DNA of 64,000 nucleotides from Sporomusa termitida (GTDB lineage Bacteria > Bacillota > Negativicutes > Sporomusales > Sporomusaceae), in the NCBI RefSeq assembly GCF_007641255.1, contig NZ_CP036259.1, positions 2,170,001 to 2,234,000 of the forward strand. The letters are read 5' to 3'. The notes beneath the pieces were generated by a model, which saw only the letters and a list, made by a program, of their open reading frames with translations, had not been told where the DNA came from and searched no databases. Below are positions 24,982-32,714 of the stretch, in pieces (within the stretch, counting starts at the first letter, position 1; each line of letters begins with the position of its first letter). The translations under genes were made by a program, and so were the position numbers.

Positions 24982-25245
24982 TTATTTATTTACCGGGACC
25001 TTTAACATCTGGCCGGGATACACCTGGGCATTATTATTTAACTTATTTACCTGCCTGATTAAAAATACCTTTTCCCTGATGTCCTCTTTGGCGGTAACGT
25101 AGTTTGCCGCTATCTTCCAAACCGTATCACCTGGCTGGACATAGACTGTTTCATAGGCGTCTGCACCGGCAAAGGCACTTGAATTGGCTAAGGGGGTAAT
25201 TATCAATAAACCGAGAACCAGGGACAGTGTCAATATAGCTTTCAT
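24982..25245 (-). CDS. LysM-domain protein, probable SOS cell-division suppressor (YneA-like)
   Basis: An 87-residue protein with an N-terminal signal or anchor segment (about 1-25, LTLSLVLGLLIITPLA) and a single LysM domain (about 33-85: YVQPGDTVWKIAANY, then NNNAQVYPGQMLKVP). In B. subtilis the LysM protein YneA is divergent from lexA, is induced by DNA damage and blocks division. The same divergent arrangement, with a LexA box 17 bp upstream of this start codon, supports the same role here. It could alternatively be a plain wall-binding protein. Confidence 0.85.
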   Translation of the reverse strand: MKAILTLSLVLGLLIITPLANSSAFAGADAYETVYVQPGDTVWKIAANYVTAKEDIREKVFLIRQVNKLNNNAQVYPGQMLKVPVNK

Positions 25246-25261
25246 TCAATACACACCTCGC

Positions 25262-25275
25262 TGAACTTATGTTCG
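25262..25275. promoter_or_regulatory. LexA box upstream of the LysM protein gene
   Basis: TGAACTTATGTTCG matches the Gram-positive SOS box (CGAAC-N4-GTTCG) in both half-sites except the outermost base. Further degenerate copies with the GTATGTTC half-site occur at 25297-25308 and 25312-25324, 15 bp apart. Confidence 0.85.
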
Positions 25276-25404
25276 ATATAGGTTAATTGTAGCACAGTAC
25301 GTATGTTCTGCGCAAGTATGTTCGATGATTTTTTTAATCCGGCTTATTCCGGTCCCTTGTAGCCGGGGCTGGCAGCAATCTTGATAATTGTTGATAAAAT
25401 TTCA

Positions 25405-25416
25405 GAACTAATGTTC
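25405..25416. promoter_or_regulatory. LexA box in the lexA promoter
   Basis: GAACTAATGTTC, perfect GAAC-N4-GTTC, about 20 bp upstream of a TACAAT -10 box (25437-25442) and so overlapping the -35 region. It indicates lexA autoregulation. Confidence 0.88.
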
Positions 25417-25459
25417 TCTTTTTTCCCTGTTTGTGGTACAATTGGGACGAGGTGATGTT

Positions 25460-26077
25460 GTGGCTGCTAATTCACTCAGCGCTAAGCAAAATCAGATATT
25501 AAGCTATATTAAAGAAAATCTCCGGGCCAAGGGGTATCCGCCTTCTGTACGTGAAATTGGTGAAGCGGTCGGCCTTAGCAGTAGTTCTACTGTGCATTCT
25601 CATTTAACAAAGCTTGAATCTTTGGGTTATATTAAACGGGACCCTACCAAACCCCGGGCTATTGACGTACTTGATGAGGCTCAGTGGCGGCAGAAAACAG
25701 TTATTCCGGTACCCTTAATCGGTATGGTGACAGCTGGTCAGCCTATATTAGCTATTGAAAATATTGAGGAAACCTACCCATTGCCGGCAGAACTGTTAGG
25801 TAGCGAAGATGATGTATTTATGTTGTCTGTTAAGGGGGACAGCATGGTTAATGCCGGTATTCTTGACGGCGATTACATACTGGTGAGGCAGCAAAGTAAT
25901 GCCAATAATGGCGATATTATAGTAGCTTTAATTGATGATGAAGAGGCTACCGTAAAACGGTTCTACAAAGAGTCTGGCCGGATCCGGCTGCAGCCGGAGA
26001 ATGATTTAATGGAGCCTATTTATGCGGAACAGGTAGCTATTGTTGGCAAGGTTGTAGGGCTATTCAGGAGTATGTAA
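25460..26077 (+). CDS. lexA: LexA SOS repressor
   Basis: A 205-residue LexA. The N-terminal winged helix (about 1-65) has [16 protein letters not shown] and [22 protein letters not shown]. The self-cleavage site is VTAGQP (Ala-Gly), the catalytic serine is in [14 protein letters not shown] and the lysine in [12 protein letters not shown] damage and RecA filaments would trigger self-cleavage and derepress this gene and the divergent LysM gene. I place the start at the GTG at 25460, which has a GAGGTGA ribosome-binding site; in-frame codons upstream overlap the -10 box. A 42-bp palindromic terminator follows. Confidence 0.96.
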   Translation: MAANSLSAKQNQILSYIKENLRAKGYPPSVREIGEAVGLSSSSTVHSHLTKLESLGYIKRDPTKPRAIDVLDEAQWRQKTVIPVPLIGMVTAGQPILAIENIEETYPLPAELLGSEDDVFMLSVKGDSMVNAGILDGDYILVRQQSNANNGDIIVALIDDEEATVKRFYKESGRIRLQPENDLMEPIYAEQVAIVGKVVGLFRSM

Positions 26078-26097
26078 GAAAACACAGGGGAATATAA

Positions 26098-26139
26098 AAG
26101 CAGATGACAAGCTGGCAATTGCCAGCTTGTCATCTGCTT
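26098..26139. terminator. 42-bp perfect palindrome, bidirectional terminator
   Basis: AAGCAGATGACAAGCTGGCA and its exact complement form a continuous palindrome between the convergent lexA and nitroreductase genes, with T-rich sequence after it on the plus strand. Most simply a shared terminator. Confidence 0.8.
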
Positions 26140-26157
26140 AATTTTACTGCCAAACCG

Positions 26158-26967
26158 TTACATCCAGGTAACCGCCAATGGATTGCGGTCAACAAGCCTG
26201 TAATAGGGATATTGAGGATAGCCAACCATGACTGCCCCGGTGATAACCTTGCCTTTGGGGATGTTGAACAATTTTATCAGTGGTATATAATTTGCAAAGG
26301 CGCACATTTCAAAAAGCCCTGCCCAGCATGAACCTAAGCCGAGGGCCGGTGCAAAAAGCTCAAGATAGGCAAATGAAAATATCGTATTTTCTCTGGCATG
26401 GGCAAGAGCAGTTTCAGTAACGGCCAGGATTAAGTGTGGAGCTCCCCTGAGGATGGGGTCTTTTTCAGTTTCGTAATAGGAGCGAATATGATAATCAAAG
26501 CTCCAGTGTGTTTTGGGCTGTTCCTCCATCCAGTTTATGGTTGCAGCTGTAGCTTGTCGAAGTATTTTTGAGTCTTCAATAATTATGTATGATACCCCCT
26601 GACTGTTACTGCCGGTAGGTGCAAATCGCGCAATATCTATTAGTTTTAATAACTGATCACGGGGAACCGGCGTGTTTTTGTAGCGCCGGACAGAGCGGCG
26701 TGAGCGAAGGAACTCCCGGGCGTCTTTTTCACTTAGAACAGGAAATCTCTCTAATGTAACCTGGTTTGCCAACAGGGCTTTCTGATTATTAATGGCAGCC
26801 TGAGGACATACGGCCACACAGTGACCGCAGGCAATACAGGCCTGCGGCAAGATTTGCTCTATACCGGCAGTGCCTTTAATCAGAACTCCTACAGGGCATA
26901 CTTCGGCGCAAATACCGCATTGAATACATCGCTGTTGATTTGTTTCCAGCAAACTCAAACTAACCAC
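26158..26967 (-). CDS. Ferredoxin-nitroreductase fusion protein
   Basis: A 269-residue protein with two N-terminal 4Fe-4S motifs, CIQCGICAEVCPVG and CIACGHCVAVCP, and a nitroreductase domain from about residue 70. That domain has FLRSRRSVRRYKNTPV, FAPTGSNSQG and the C-terminal GLGSCWAGLFEM and VGYPQY. This FMN-dependent family in anaerobes reduces nitro groups, quinones or unknown substrates using ferredoxin-level electrons. Monocistronic; convergent with lexA. No neighbour indicates the physiological substrate. Confidence 0.93.
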   Translation of the reverse strand: MVSLSLLETNQQRCIQCGICAEVCPVGVLIKGTAGIEQILPQACIACGHCVAVCPQAAINNQKALLANQVTLERFPVLSEKDAREFLRSRRSVRRYKNTPVPRDQLLKLIDIARFAPTGSNSQGVSYIIIEDSKILRQATAATINWMEEQPKTHWSFDYHIRSYYETEKDPILRGAPHLILAVTETALAHARENTIFSFAYLELFAPALGLGSCWAGLFEMCAFANYIPLIKLFNIPKGKVITGAVMVGYPQYPYYRLVDRNPLAVTWM

Positions 26968-27102
26968 CTCTTAGCTTTTACCGTATTCCATAACGGCCGA
27001 ATGATTCTGCTATAATAATAATCATTTATGCATAAATAAGCAAGTACGCACTTTTCTGTAGTATAGTATCCGATTGTATACTGAATGATATTTAAAAACC
27101 AT

Positions 27103-27180
27103 CTAATGCTTTTCTTTATACCATAGCACCAGCAGAATAATATAAATCGTTAACAAAATCCCAACAAAATAATAATTCAC
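27103..27180 (-). CDS. Predicted 25-residue single-span membrane peptide
   Basis: Reads GTG to TAG with a good AGAGGTGA ribosome-binding site four bases upstream. The peptide begins NYYFVGILL, continues as one hydrophobic segment (IYIILLVLW) and ends with the basic tail YKEKH, the layout of a real small membrane protein such as KdpF or CydX types, though I cannot assign it to either. It lies alone in a 330-bp gap (26968-27300) between the nitroreductase and the next small gene. Confidence 0.5.
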   Translation of the reverse strand: MNYYFVGILLTIYIILLVLWYKEKH

Positions 27181-27300
27181 GTAATCACCTCTCAAGATTA
27201 TCATCTCAAGAAACAGTAAAAAAATACGAAAAGGCAGCCGGCATGTAACCCTGCCTGCTGCCAATCATAATTATTGGGGATTTATTGAGTTGATAATCAA

Positions 27301-27432
27301 TCAAGGCCTGCTGATTCGGATCTGAGTCACCTCGCAGCCGGCAATTTCAATCTCCTTGTTTCTATATAAGGCAATTTTGCAAAAGCGCAGCAGGTTTGTT
27401 GGCAGATTTGCCACGTGCCATTTAGGTTTCAT
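27301..27432 (-). CDS. Small 43-residue protein of unknown function
   Basis: The plausible start is the ATG at 27432 with an AAAGGAAA site; a longer reading to 27588 crosses the terminator hairpin at 27538-27573 and is rejected. The peptide is basic (KPKWHVANLPTNLLRF, then ALYRNKEIEIAGCEVTQIRI) with no membrane segment. It lies about 110 bp downstream of that hairpin, so the upstream RNA may control it. I do not recognise the family. Confidence 0.45.
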   Translation of the reverse strand: MKPKWHVANLPTNLLRFCKIALYRNKEIEIAGCEVTQIRISRP

Positions 27433-27537
27433 AGGTATTTTCCTTTCTAGGGGAAAGCCATAATACTTTATATATATTATATAGAAGAAAAGCAATGCAG
27501 TCCATTGGAATATATAGGTAGTATAATTCTGGCGGAA

Positions 27538-27573
27538 AATAAAAGAGCCGCCCCCGCGCACAGGAAACGGCTC
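27538..27573 (-). terminator. Terminator or attenuator hairpin
   Basis: GAGCCG/CGGCTC stem with a GC-rich loop followed on the minus strand by TTTTATTTT. It ends a GC-rich, hairpin-rich segment (27574-27690) and precedes the 43-residue gene. Confidence 0.7.
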
Positions 27574-27692
27574 GCACCGGTGACACACTCGGCCACTCGG
27601 TTATGGCCTTTGGCCATGGATACTATATAAACTTCCTTGCTCTGCCGGCGGTGCCGGTTAGCGCAACAAGTTTGATTTCATTATACATGTTG
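27574..27692 (-). ncRNA. Candidate structured RNA or leader
   Basis: A GC-rich 120-bp segment in AT-rich surroundings. It has a perfect hairpin ATGGCC-AAA-GGCCAT (27603-27617), complementary GCACC/GGTGC arms that enclose it, and a TATAAT box just upstream on the minus strand (about 27679-27684) flanked by an inverted repeat CGCAACA/TGTTGCG. With the terminator at 27538-27573 this forms a plausible 150-nt transcript. I could not match it to a known RNA class. Confidence 0.3.
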
Positions 27693-27812
27693 CGTTGCTT
27701 TTATTTGTTAAGTAGGGATTAATTATTTGTTAAGGGTTTGCCGACGGCGGGTCACCTCCTTTCTACATAATCCGTATAATAAAGTAACCGGTATTGTAAG
27801 GGTGGTGATAAT

Positions 27813-27959
27813 TTGATTATTGATTTTGATGAACAAAAATTTAGAAGTGAAGTTAAAAATATGGTTCGCCCCTTAGGATTAAACAAACGTCAGGTTGAAG
27901 AAATTATTAATCAGGCCTTAATTGCGATTCGTAAGGCAAGTAAACCAGCAAAGCTGTAA
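27813..27959 (+). CDS. Small 48-residue protein with TTG start
   Basis: Read from TTG at 27813 with a GGGTGGTGAT ribosome-binding site and a TATAAT box at 27775-27780, and followed by a clear terminator. The sequence (IDFDEQKFRSEVKNMV, then LGLNKRQVEEIINQALIAIRK) looks like two helices and could be a small DNA-binding or adaptor protein, but no family is recognised. The own promoter, RBS and terminator make it a convincing short gene. Confidence 0.6.
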   Translation: MIIDFDEQKFRSEVKNMVRPLGLNKRQVEEIINQALIAIRKASKPAKL

Positions 27960-27978
27960 ATAGTACCGGTAGTGATTA

Positions 27979-28003
27979 GGCTGACAGGTAGTCAGCCTTT
28001 TTT
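27979..28003 (+). terminator. Terminator of the 48-residue gene
   Basis: GGCTGA/TCAGCC hairpin followed by T6, 20 bp after the stop codon; it overlaps the 3' end of the convergent MATE gene. Confidence 0.85.
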
Positions 28004-29332
28004 ATGTAACATCAGCTTTTTAAATCTATAAAACAGAAACCCAGAGCGCAGCACATAATCAATCAGATTTACCAGCCACACGCCGGCAATGCCCCAGTCG
28101 AAAGTAAAGCAGAGTACATAAATGCCGATGACGCGAATGATCCAGATGCCGGCAATCGTGCTGTACATCGGACTTTTCGTATCACCTGCCCCCTGCAGTG
28201 CTCCCGCTATAACCAGACTTACGGCTGTAAACGGCTGGGCAAAGGCATCAATCCGCAGCCCGATGGTCACCATATCGATTACCTTTTGCTCATTCGTAAA
28301 CAACGGTCCCGCCATAGCCGCAAAAGCAAAATAGAGAATGCCAACAATCCCCATAAAGACGGCGGCAACACCCATGATGACGATTCCGTAATGATAAGCG
28401 TCATTTTTACGGTTAGCACCAACCTGATTGCCGACAATTGTTGTTGCCGCCACAGCAATTCCGTAGCCTGGCAGAAAGGCAAACTGAGAGATAATTCCGC
28501 CAAAAATAAAGGACGAATAAGCATCTGTTCCCAGCCGTACAATCAAACCGGCATAAAATAACTGCCCTAACCGCATAATCAGCCTCTCTGTAACAGCAGG
28601 GCCGGATATCTGCAATAATGGCCGGGTAAACTGACCTGCCCAGCCCTGGGCTAAAGTAAAAGCTATTTTTGACTTTTGAATATAAAAATAAAGTGCCAAT
28701 ACGCCAGCCAGCCGCGCAATCGTTGTAGCCCAGGCGGCCCCGGCAATTCCCCAGCCCTGCCAGTCGCCGCTACCAAAGATCAACAGATATGCTAAAATGA
28801 TATGCAGCAAATTTACCCACAGGCCGACCTTCATTGGGGATGTCGTATCACTGGCGCTGCGTAGTATACTGCCCAATATCGTCATCAGGGAAATCAGCAC
28901 AGACGGGATGGCCACAATCTGAAAATACTTTATTCCCACCTGCAGAACCTCAGGCTCAGTTCCCATATAGCGAAGCAAAGGTTCAGCAAATACTAATGTG
29001 ACAACACCAAAAAACAAACCTAATAAAATAGCAAGCCAGGTTGATTGTCTGGCGATGGCTTTGGCCTTGCCGATATCTCCGGCCCCGAGGCAGCGGGCAA
29101 TCAGTGAGGAGGACCCTATTCCCATCGCCATAAATACCGCAATATAAATGGCTACGATGGCATTGGTCACGCCCACGGCGGCAACTTCCTGCAAGCCGAT
29201 TTTAGCAACAAACAGGGTATCAACAAACCCAACAATATTTAATAAAAAATTTTCGATTACAGTTGGCACAGCCAATGTCAATACTACCCGGACTTTCTCT
29301 TTCCATGTTTCGCTACTGACCGAATTAGGCAT
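27992..29332 (-). CDS. MATE-family multidrug/cation efflux transporter
   Basis: A 446-residue membrane protein with about 12 hydrophobic segments in two similar halves, as in the NorM/DinF-type MATE family. MATE markers include NFLLNIVGFVDTLFVAKIG near the N-terminus, MGIGSSSLIARCLGAGD, and in the second half AATTIVGNQVGANRKNDA and GAGDTKSPM. It would export organic cations or drugs in exchange for Na+ or H+. ATG 29332 (GGGAG eight bases upstream) is preferred over a TTG two codons earlier. Single gene; its leader contains a 13-bp stem (GCTTACCGTTAGC and complement, 29487-29538). Confidence 0.93.
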   Translation of the reverse strand: MPNSVSSETWKEKVRVVLTLAVPTVIENFLLNIVGFVDTLFVAKIGLQEVAAVGVTNAIVAIYIAVFMAMGIGSSSLIARCLGAGDIGKAKAIARQSTWLAILLGLFFGVVTLVFAEPLLRYMGTEPEVLQVGIKYFQIVAIPSVLISLMTILGSILRSASDTTSPMKVGLWVNLLHIILAYLLIFGSGDWQGWGIAGAAWATTIARLAGVLALYFYIQKSKIAFTLAQGWAGQFTRPLLQISGPAVTERLIMRLGQLFYAGLIVRLGTDAYSSFIFGGIISQFAFLPGYGIAVAATTIVGNQVGANRKNDAYHYGIVIMGVAAVFMGIVGILYFAFAAMAGPLFTNEQKVIDMVTIGLRIDAFAQPFTAVSLVIAGALQGAGDTKSPMYSTIAGIWIIRVIGIYVLCFTFDWGIAGVWLVNLIDYVLRSGFLFYRFKKLMLHKKG

Positions 29333-29486
29333 TTGCAAATCTCCCGGCCTTCATAGTATCATCCCAGTCCAGACTTACTGGGTTAAACGCCTGGGTTCAG
29401 ACTTTGGCTTTCAGCCATATCCCCCCACGGGGGATATTTTAATTAAAAAAATTATCCTGCCCTTCAGGATTACAGATAAGAAATAC

Positions 29487-29538
29487 GGCTTACCGTTAGC
29501 CGCTGCTGCCCTTACCTGGCACAAGCTAACGGTAAGCG
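29487..29538. repeat. 13-bp inverted repeat between MATE and GNAT genes
   Basis: GCTTACCGTTAGC and its exact complement are separated by about 26 bases. It lies 85 bp after the acetyltransferase gene and 155 bp before the MATE gene. It may be a terminator or leader structure. Confidence 0.55.
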
Positions 29539-29621
29539 GAAAAACCATAAAAATGCCCTCTTACAGATAATAAGCAAAGCATTTTCCTGGTTAATACAGG
29601 CCTGTATTTTGCGCTTGTCGG

Positions 29622-30131
29622 TTATAATCGTTTTTCCATATGTACAATCTCAAAACTGCCGCCTTGATCAAGGATAATTTCAAACCCCTGTTTCTGCCAA
29701 AAGTTAAAGCCTCCGGGCAAAAAGTGATGGGTATGCAGATACAGCATTTTATACCCGTGCTGCCGGCAAAAGTCAGTCATTAGTCCGACAAGCTTTGAAC
29801 CAATTCCCTGGCGTCTTAAACCGGCGTCAATGTAGCAGCGTCCCACTTCGGCGGTTGCGGGCAGATGGTAGCGGCCCTTGAGCAACTCGATTCTGTCATT
29901 GTAAGCACAAATCGCTGCCGAACCGACAACAGTTCCCGCTGGTGTAAATACCGCCCACATGTTGCAGTTTTCCGGTTCAAGGTAGGTTTTTCCCAGTCCC
30001 CAGACATCGTCAGTAATGGCCACCTGACCTTCCTGGTGGAATAAATCCCGCAGCTGCTTTAACAAAAAGTCCTGTACAGATGCTATGTCTTCAGACCGAA
30101 TGGGACGGATTACTAAATTCTGCGTAGTCAA
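29622..30131 (-). CDS. GNAT-family N-acetyltransferase
   Basis: A 169-residue acetyltransferase. GNAT features are an N-terminal VIRPIRSEDIASVQDFLL, the central strand AEVGRCYIDAGLRRQGIGSKL with the acetyl-CoA pyrophosphate loop RRQGIGSK (Q/RxxGxG/A), and a C-terminal LYLHTHHFLPGGFNFWQKQGFE. The acceptor substrate cannot be deduced. The start is a TTG with GGGAGG seven bases upstream. It lies between two MATE genes on the same strand, with 66 bp to the upstream MATE gene, so co-transcription with the riboswitch-controlled unit is possible. Confidence 0.9.
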   Translation of the reverse strand: MTTQNLVIRPIRSEDIASVQDFLLKQLRDLFHQEGQVAITDDVWGLGKTYLEPENCNMWAVFTPAGTVVGSAAICAYNDRIELLKGRYHLPATAEVGRCYIDAGLRRQGIGSKLVGLMTDFCRQHGYKMLYLHTHHFLPGGFNFWQKQGFEIILDQGGSFEIVHMEKRL

Positions 30132-30197
30132 GCAAATACCTCCCTATAAGTGTTTAGCCGTTACATTCTTTTTGCAGGTCTACGGCTGCCCGCCTTG

Positions 30198-31547
30198 TTA
30201 GGCTTTAGCCGTCAATTGGGCAATTCTCCTGTTCAGTCCTGGCAGATAAGCCCACAGGAAAAGCGAGCGGCCCAGACTGAATACGATAAACGCCAGCCAA
30301 ATGCCATGGTTGCCCAGGGTGGGAACGGCCAGCCACAGGCAGATGAAATAAGTGATCAAAGAATATACCAGTGAATTACGGACCGGCGCCGCCGCCGTTG
30401 CCCCCACAAAAACCCCGTACAGCTCCAGCCCCCAGAAAGCGGCCAGGGGAAACAGGGCTAGCCAGAAACTATATTGCAATGCGACCTGCTGGACATCAGC
30501 CAGGGTGGTAAACATTTGAATCAGAGGAATTCTAAACATTACTATCATTGCTGCCAATACAACTGCGGTAGCGCCGCCCCAGATGGCTGTCAGCTTAACG
30601 GTTTTGCCATATAGCGCCTCATTTTTCTCGCCAATTGCCTGACCTACCATAACAGTACCGGCATTGGCAAATCCGCTCAGGAAGTAGGCCATCACAAAAT
30701 GCAGCTGCAATAAAACGGCATTGGCCGCCAGAATGGTGTCCCCGTACCGCAGGCCGTAAGCCGCCAGGCAATTGTAAACAGTCAGCAGACAGGCTGTTCT
30801 GATAAACAAATCCCGGTTTACTTTCATCATGTGGATCAATGCCGCCGGATCAACAATCATTTTTACTGAAAGCTTCGCCAGTGTAATAGCCCTGCTTTGT
30901 AATAAAATGGCTGCACTCAGCAGAAAAGCCGCAATCTCGGCAATCAGCGTTGCCGCCGCTACCCCCCCGGCCGCCCAGCCGAAGCCGGCGACAAACAATA
31001 TTGCCAGCACCATATTCAGCACATTCATAAAAACCTGCAAAGCAAGCGAAAGTTTTACTTTCGCCATTCCCATCAGCCAGCCGACAATGACATAATTGCC
31101 CAGCGTAAACGGCGCGCTCCAGATGCGGATATGATAATAGGCGGCGGCAATCTCGCCCACTGTCTCATTCGGCGCCAGCAGGGTAAATGAGATCTGCTTT
31201 ATCGGCCACTGCAGAGCAACAATCACCAGCCCGAGGCCAATAGCAATCAGCAGCGGCCTTAACAATGCCAGCGTAATCGCCTGTTTATCTCCGCTGCCGC
31301 TGGCTTGGGCACTAAACCCTGAAGTGCTGACACGTAAGAAACCCAGAACCCAGTATAATGTGTTAAAAATAAGCACCGCGATGGAAACACCACCAATGTA
31401 GGCGGCCTGCGGGAGCCTGCCCATAATTGCCGTATCGACGACCCCCAGCAGCGGTGTGGTTAGTGTGGCAATGGTCAACGGTATGGCCAGAGCCATGAAG
31501 TTTTTATGATCAGCCAGGCCAATCACAGTTGTTGTTTTTTCCTGCAT
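30198..31547 (-). CDS. MATE-family transporter under a cobalamin riboswitch
   Basis: A 449-residue membrane protein with about 12 hydrophobic segments and MATE motifs (PLLGVVDTAIMGRLPQAAYIG near the N-terminus, VGQAIGEKNEALYGK in the second half). It differs clearly from the MATE protein at 27992-29332 and resembles the DinF-like subgroup. The leader carries a complete cobalamin riboswitch (31676-31836) and a terminator-like hairpin ATCCCAA/TTGGGAT with a T-rich tail (31583-31610). The gene should therefore be shut off when adenosylcobalamin is plentiful. This regulation suggests uptake or handling of a corrinoid or precursor rather than drug efflux. The ribosome-binding site is AAGGAG. Confidence 0.93.
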   Translation of the reverse strand: MQEKTTTVIGLADHKNFMALAIPLTIATLTTPLLGVVDTAIMGRLPQAAYIGGVSIAVLIFNTLYWVLGFLRVSTSGFSAQASGSGDKQAITLALLRPLLIAIGLGLVIVALQWPIKQISFTLLAPNETVGEIAAAYYHIRIWSAPFTLGNYVIVGWLMGMAKVKLSLALQVFMNVLNMVLAILFVAGFGWAAGGVAAATLIAEIAAFLLSAAILLQSRAITLAKLSVKMIVDPAALIHMMKVNRDLFIRTACLLTVYNCLAAYGLRYGDTILAANAVLLQLHFVMAYFLSGFANAGTVMVGQAIGEKNEALYGKTVKLTAIWGGATAVVLAAMIVMFRIPLIQMFTTLADVQQVALQYSFWLALFPLAAFWGLELYGVFVGATAAAPVRNSLVYSLITYFICLWLAVPTLGNHGIWLAFIVFSLGRSLFLWAYLPGLNRRIAQLTAKA

Positions 31548-31675
31548 TTGTGCTCCTTACTGTCGGTGTAATCAAATAAATATCCCAATGCATTGACTGC
31601 CTTGGGATAAAATAAGCACAAAAAAACTATTGCACAAATCTCCTCCCTATCGTTCGCAGGTAATAACGGTGATTG

Positions 31676-31836
31676 ACATATAGGCAGTTCTCCTGGCTCT
31701 GGATCATCGCTCCTCCAAACCTTCCCAAAACAAAACGTTTCAGTGGCATTTCTTGGAATTGCTCTCCCATTACAGTGGCGGGACCGCGCCGGCTTTCAAC
31801 CGGACTTCCCTATTAAGCCCTCTCGGGCACCTATAT
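31676..31836 (-). ncRNA. Cobalamin (AdoCbl) riboswitch
   Basis: On the minus strand, in order: ATAGGTGCC, TAATAGGGAAGTCCGGTG-like (GGGAAGTCCGGTTGAAAGCC), GCGGTCCCGCCACTGTAA, AATGCCACTG, TTTTGGGAAGG, GATGATCCAGAGCCAGGAGA and ACTGCCTATA. These are the conserved boxes of the B12 riboswitch including the B12 box. A likely promoter (TTGACA, 17 bp, CAATAC) lies upstream near 31895-31925. It controls the MATE gene at 30198-31547. Confidence 0.96.
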
Positions 31837-32020
31837 CGTAGTTATGGAGTTTTCAGCGCAGATAATGTATATAATTATGTAAGACACTTGTATAAAAGTA
31901 TTGCATAAAAAGGCTAAATTTGTCAAGAGCCTGCTCCGCTGCCAATTAGTCATAACTATTTTCCGACAGATCAAAGAGACTTGATGACTTGGGGAAATAT
32001 AGCCAGTGCTCTAATCATGT

Positions 32021-32048
32021 AAAAAAGACTGTATGTGGCCATACAGTC
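32021..32048 (-). terminator. Terminator of the 54-residue membrane protein gene
   Basis: GACTGTATG/CATACAGTC hairpin followed on the minus strand by T6, about 130 bp after the small gene at 32179-32343. Confidence 0.75.
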
Positions 32049-32178
32049 ATAGAAAAATTAACTAGCTGCCTATACCTATATATAACGTAAAAACCTTGTT
32101 CTAGCAGCTACAAGCAGTTATCCTGACTTTATCATAAATTTGTCTAGAACTGCTTCAGGCCCCTGCCTTTTTGTACCT

Positions 32179-32343
32179 TTAACAAAGTATTAAAGCAATC
32201 AATAAGGTTAGAACAATCAGAATCACAAGCCCCAGCCATACCTGCCAGCTTTCAAAATTATGAATAGCTGCGAAACCATTTACAGCCCCCTTGGTTTTTC
32301 GGCCGACATCATCAATCGTAGTTTTAATTTTTTCTATATCCAT
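32179..32343 (-). CDS. Small 54-residue membrane protein
   Basis: Read from ATG at 32343 with a strong TGGAGG ribosome-binding site. The first 33 residues are hydrophilic and probably helical (DIEKIKTTIDDVGRKTKGA). Residues 35-54 form one C-terminal membrane span (VWLGLVILIVLTLLIALIL) ending in Cys. This is a tail-anchored layout. No family is recognised. It stands alone between the B12 riboswitch and the coiled-coil gene and has its own terminator. The 32344-32714 stretch upstream holds only weak hairpins. Confidence 0.65.
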   Translation of the reverse strand: MDIEKIKTTIDDVGRKTKGAVNGFAAIHNFESWQVWLGLVILIVLTLLIALILC

Positions 32344-32714
32344 CTTAATACCTCCATATTATGTTATTTTATTATATTCACATTGCATTAGAGCCGTTTG
32401 TAAAAAGTTAAAATTTTTTCGCGGGGAAAAAAGTCTCTGCCTGCCTTCCTAAGCAGGGAACAGCACCGGCCCAATCCCTATGAATGTGTGGGTTTGTCAC
32501 AGGCTTTAGCACAGCCGCCAGCAATAGAGCCAATCAGTATATCAAGCGAGCCTATCCTTTGTCCGTGAAAGCATTTACGGTATCAGCCGCTGAACTGAAT
32601 TTCAGTTACCGGCGCCAGCAAGAATAAAGCGGACATGACACTACACCTGCCTTTCTATTGCCTGCGACTCATGGTATAATGAAGTCACTGAAGGCATTAC
32701 GGGAGGGACTTGGT

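Noticed and set aside
27726-27758. 10-codon minus-strand frame starting with the GTG of a perfect AAGGAGGTGA
   Set aside because: The start codon lies inside the ribosome-binding sequence itself, leaving no spacing for initiation.
31627-31650. Three-codon leader frame (GTG CAA TAG) with a strong GGGAGGAG site in the cobalamin riboswitch leader
   Set aside because: Too short to judge; may be chance in a purine-rich stretch.
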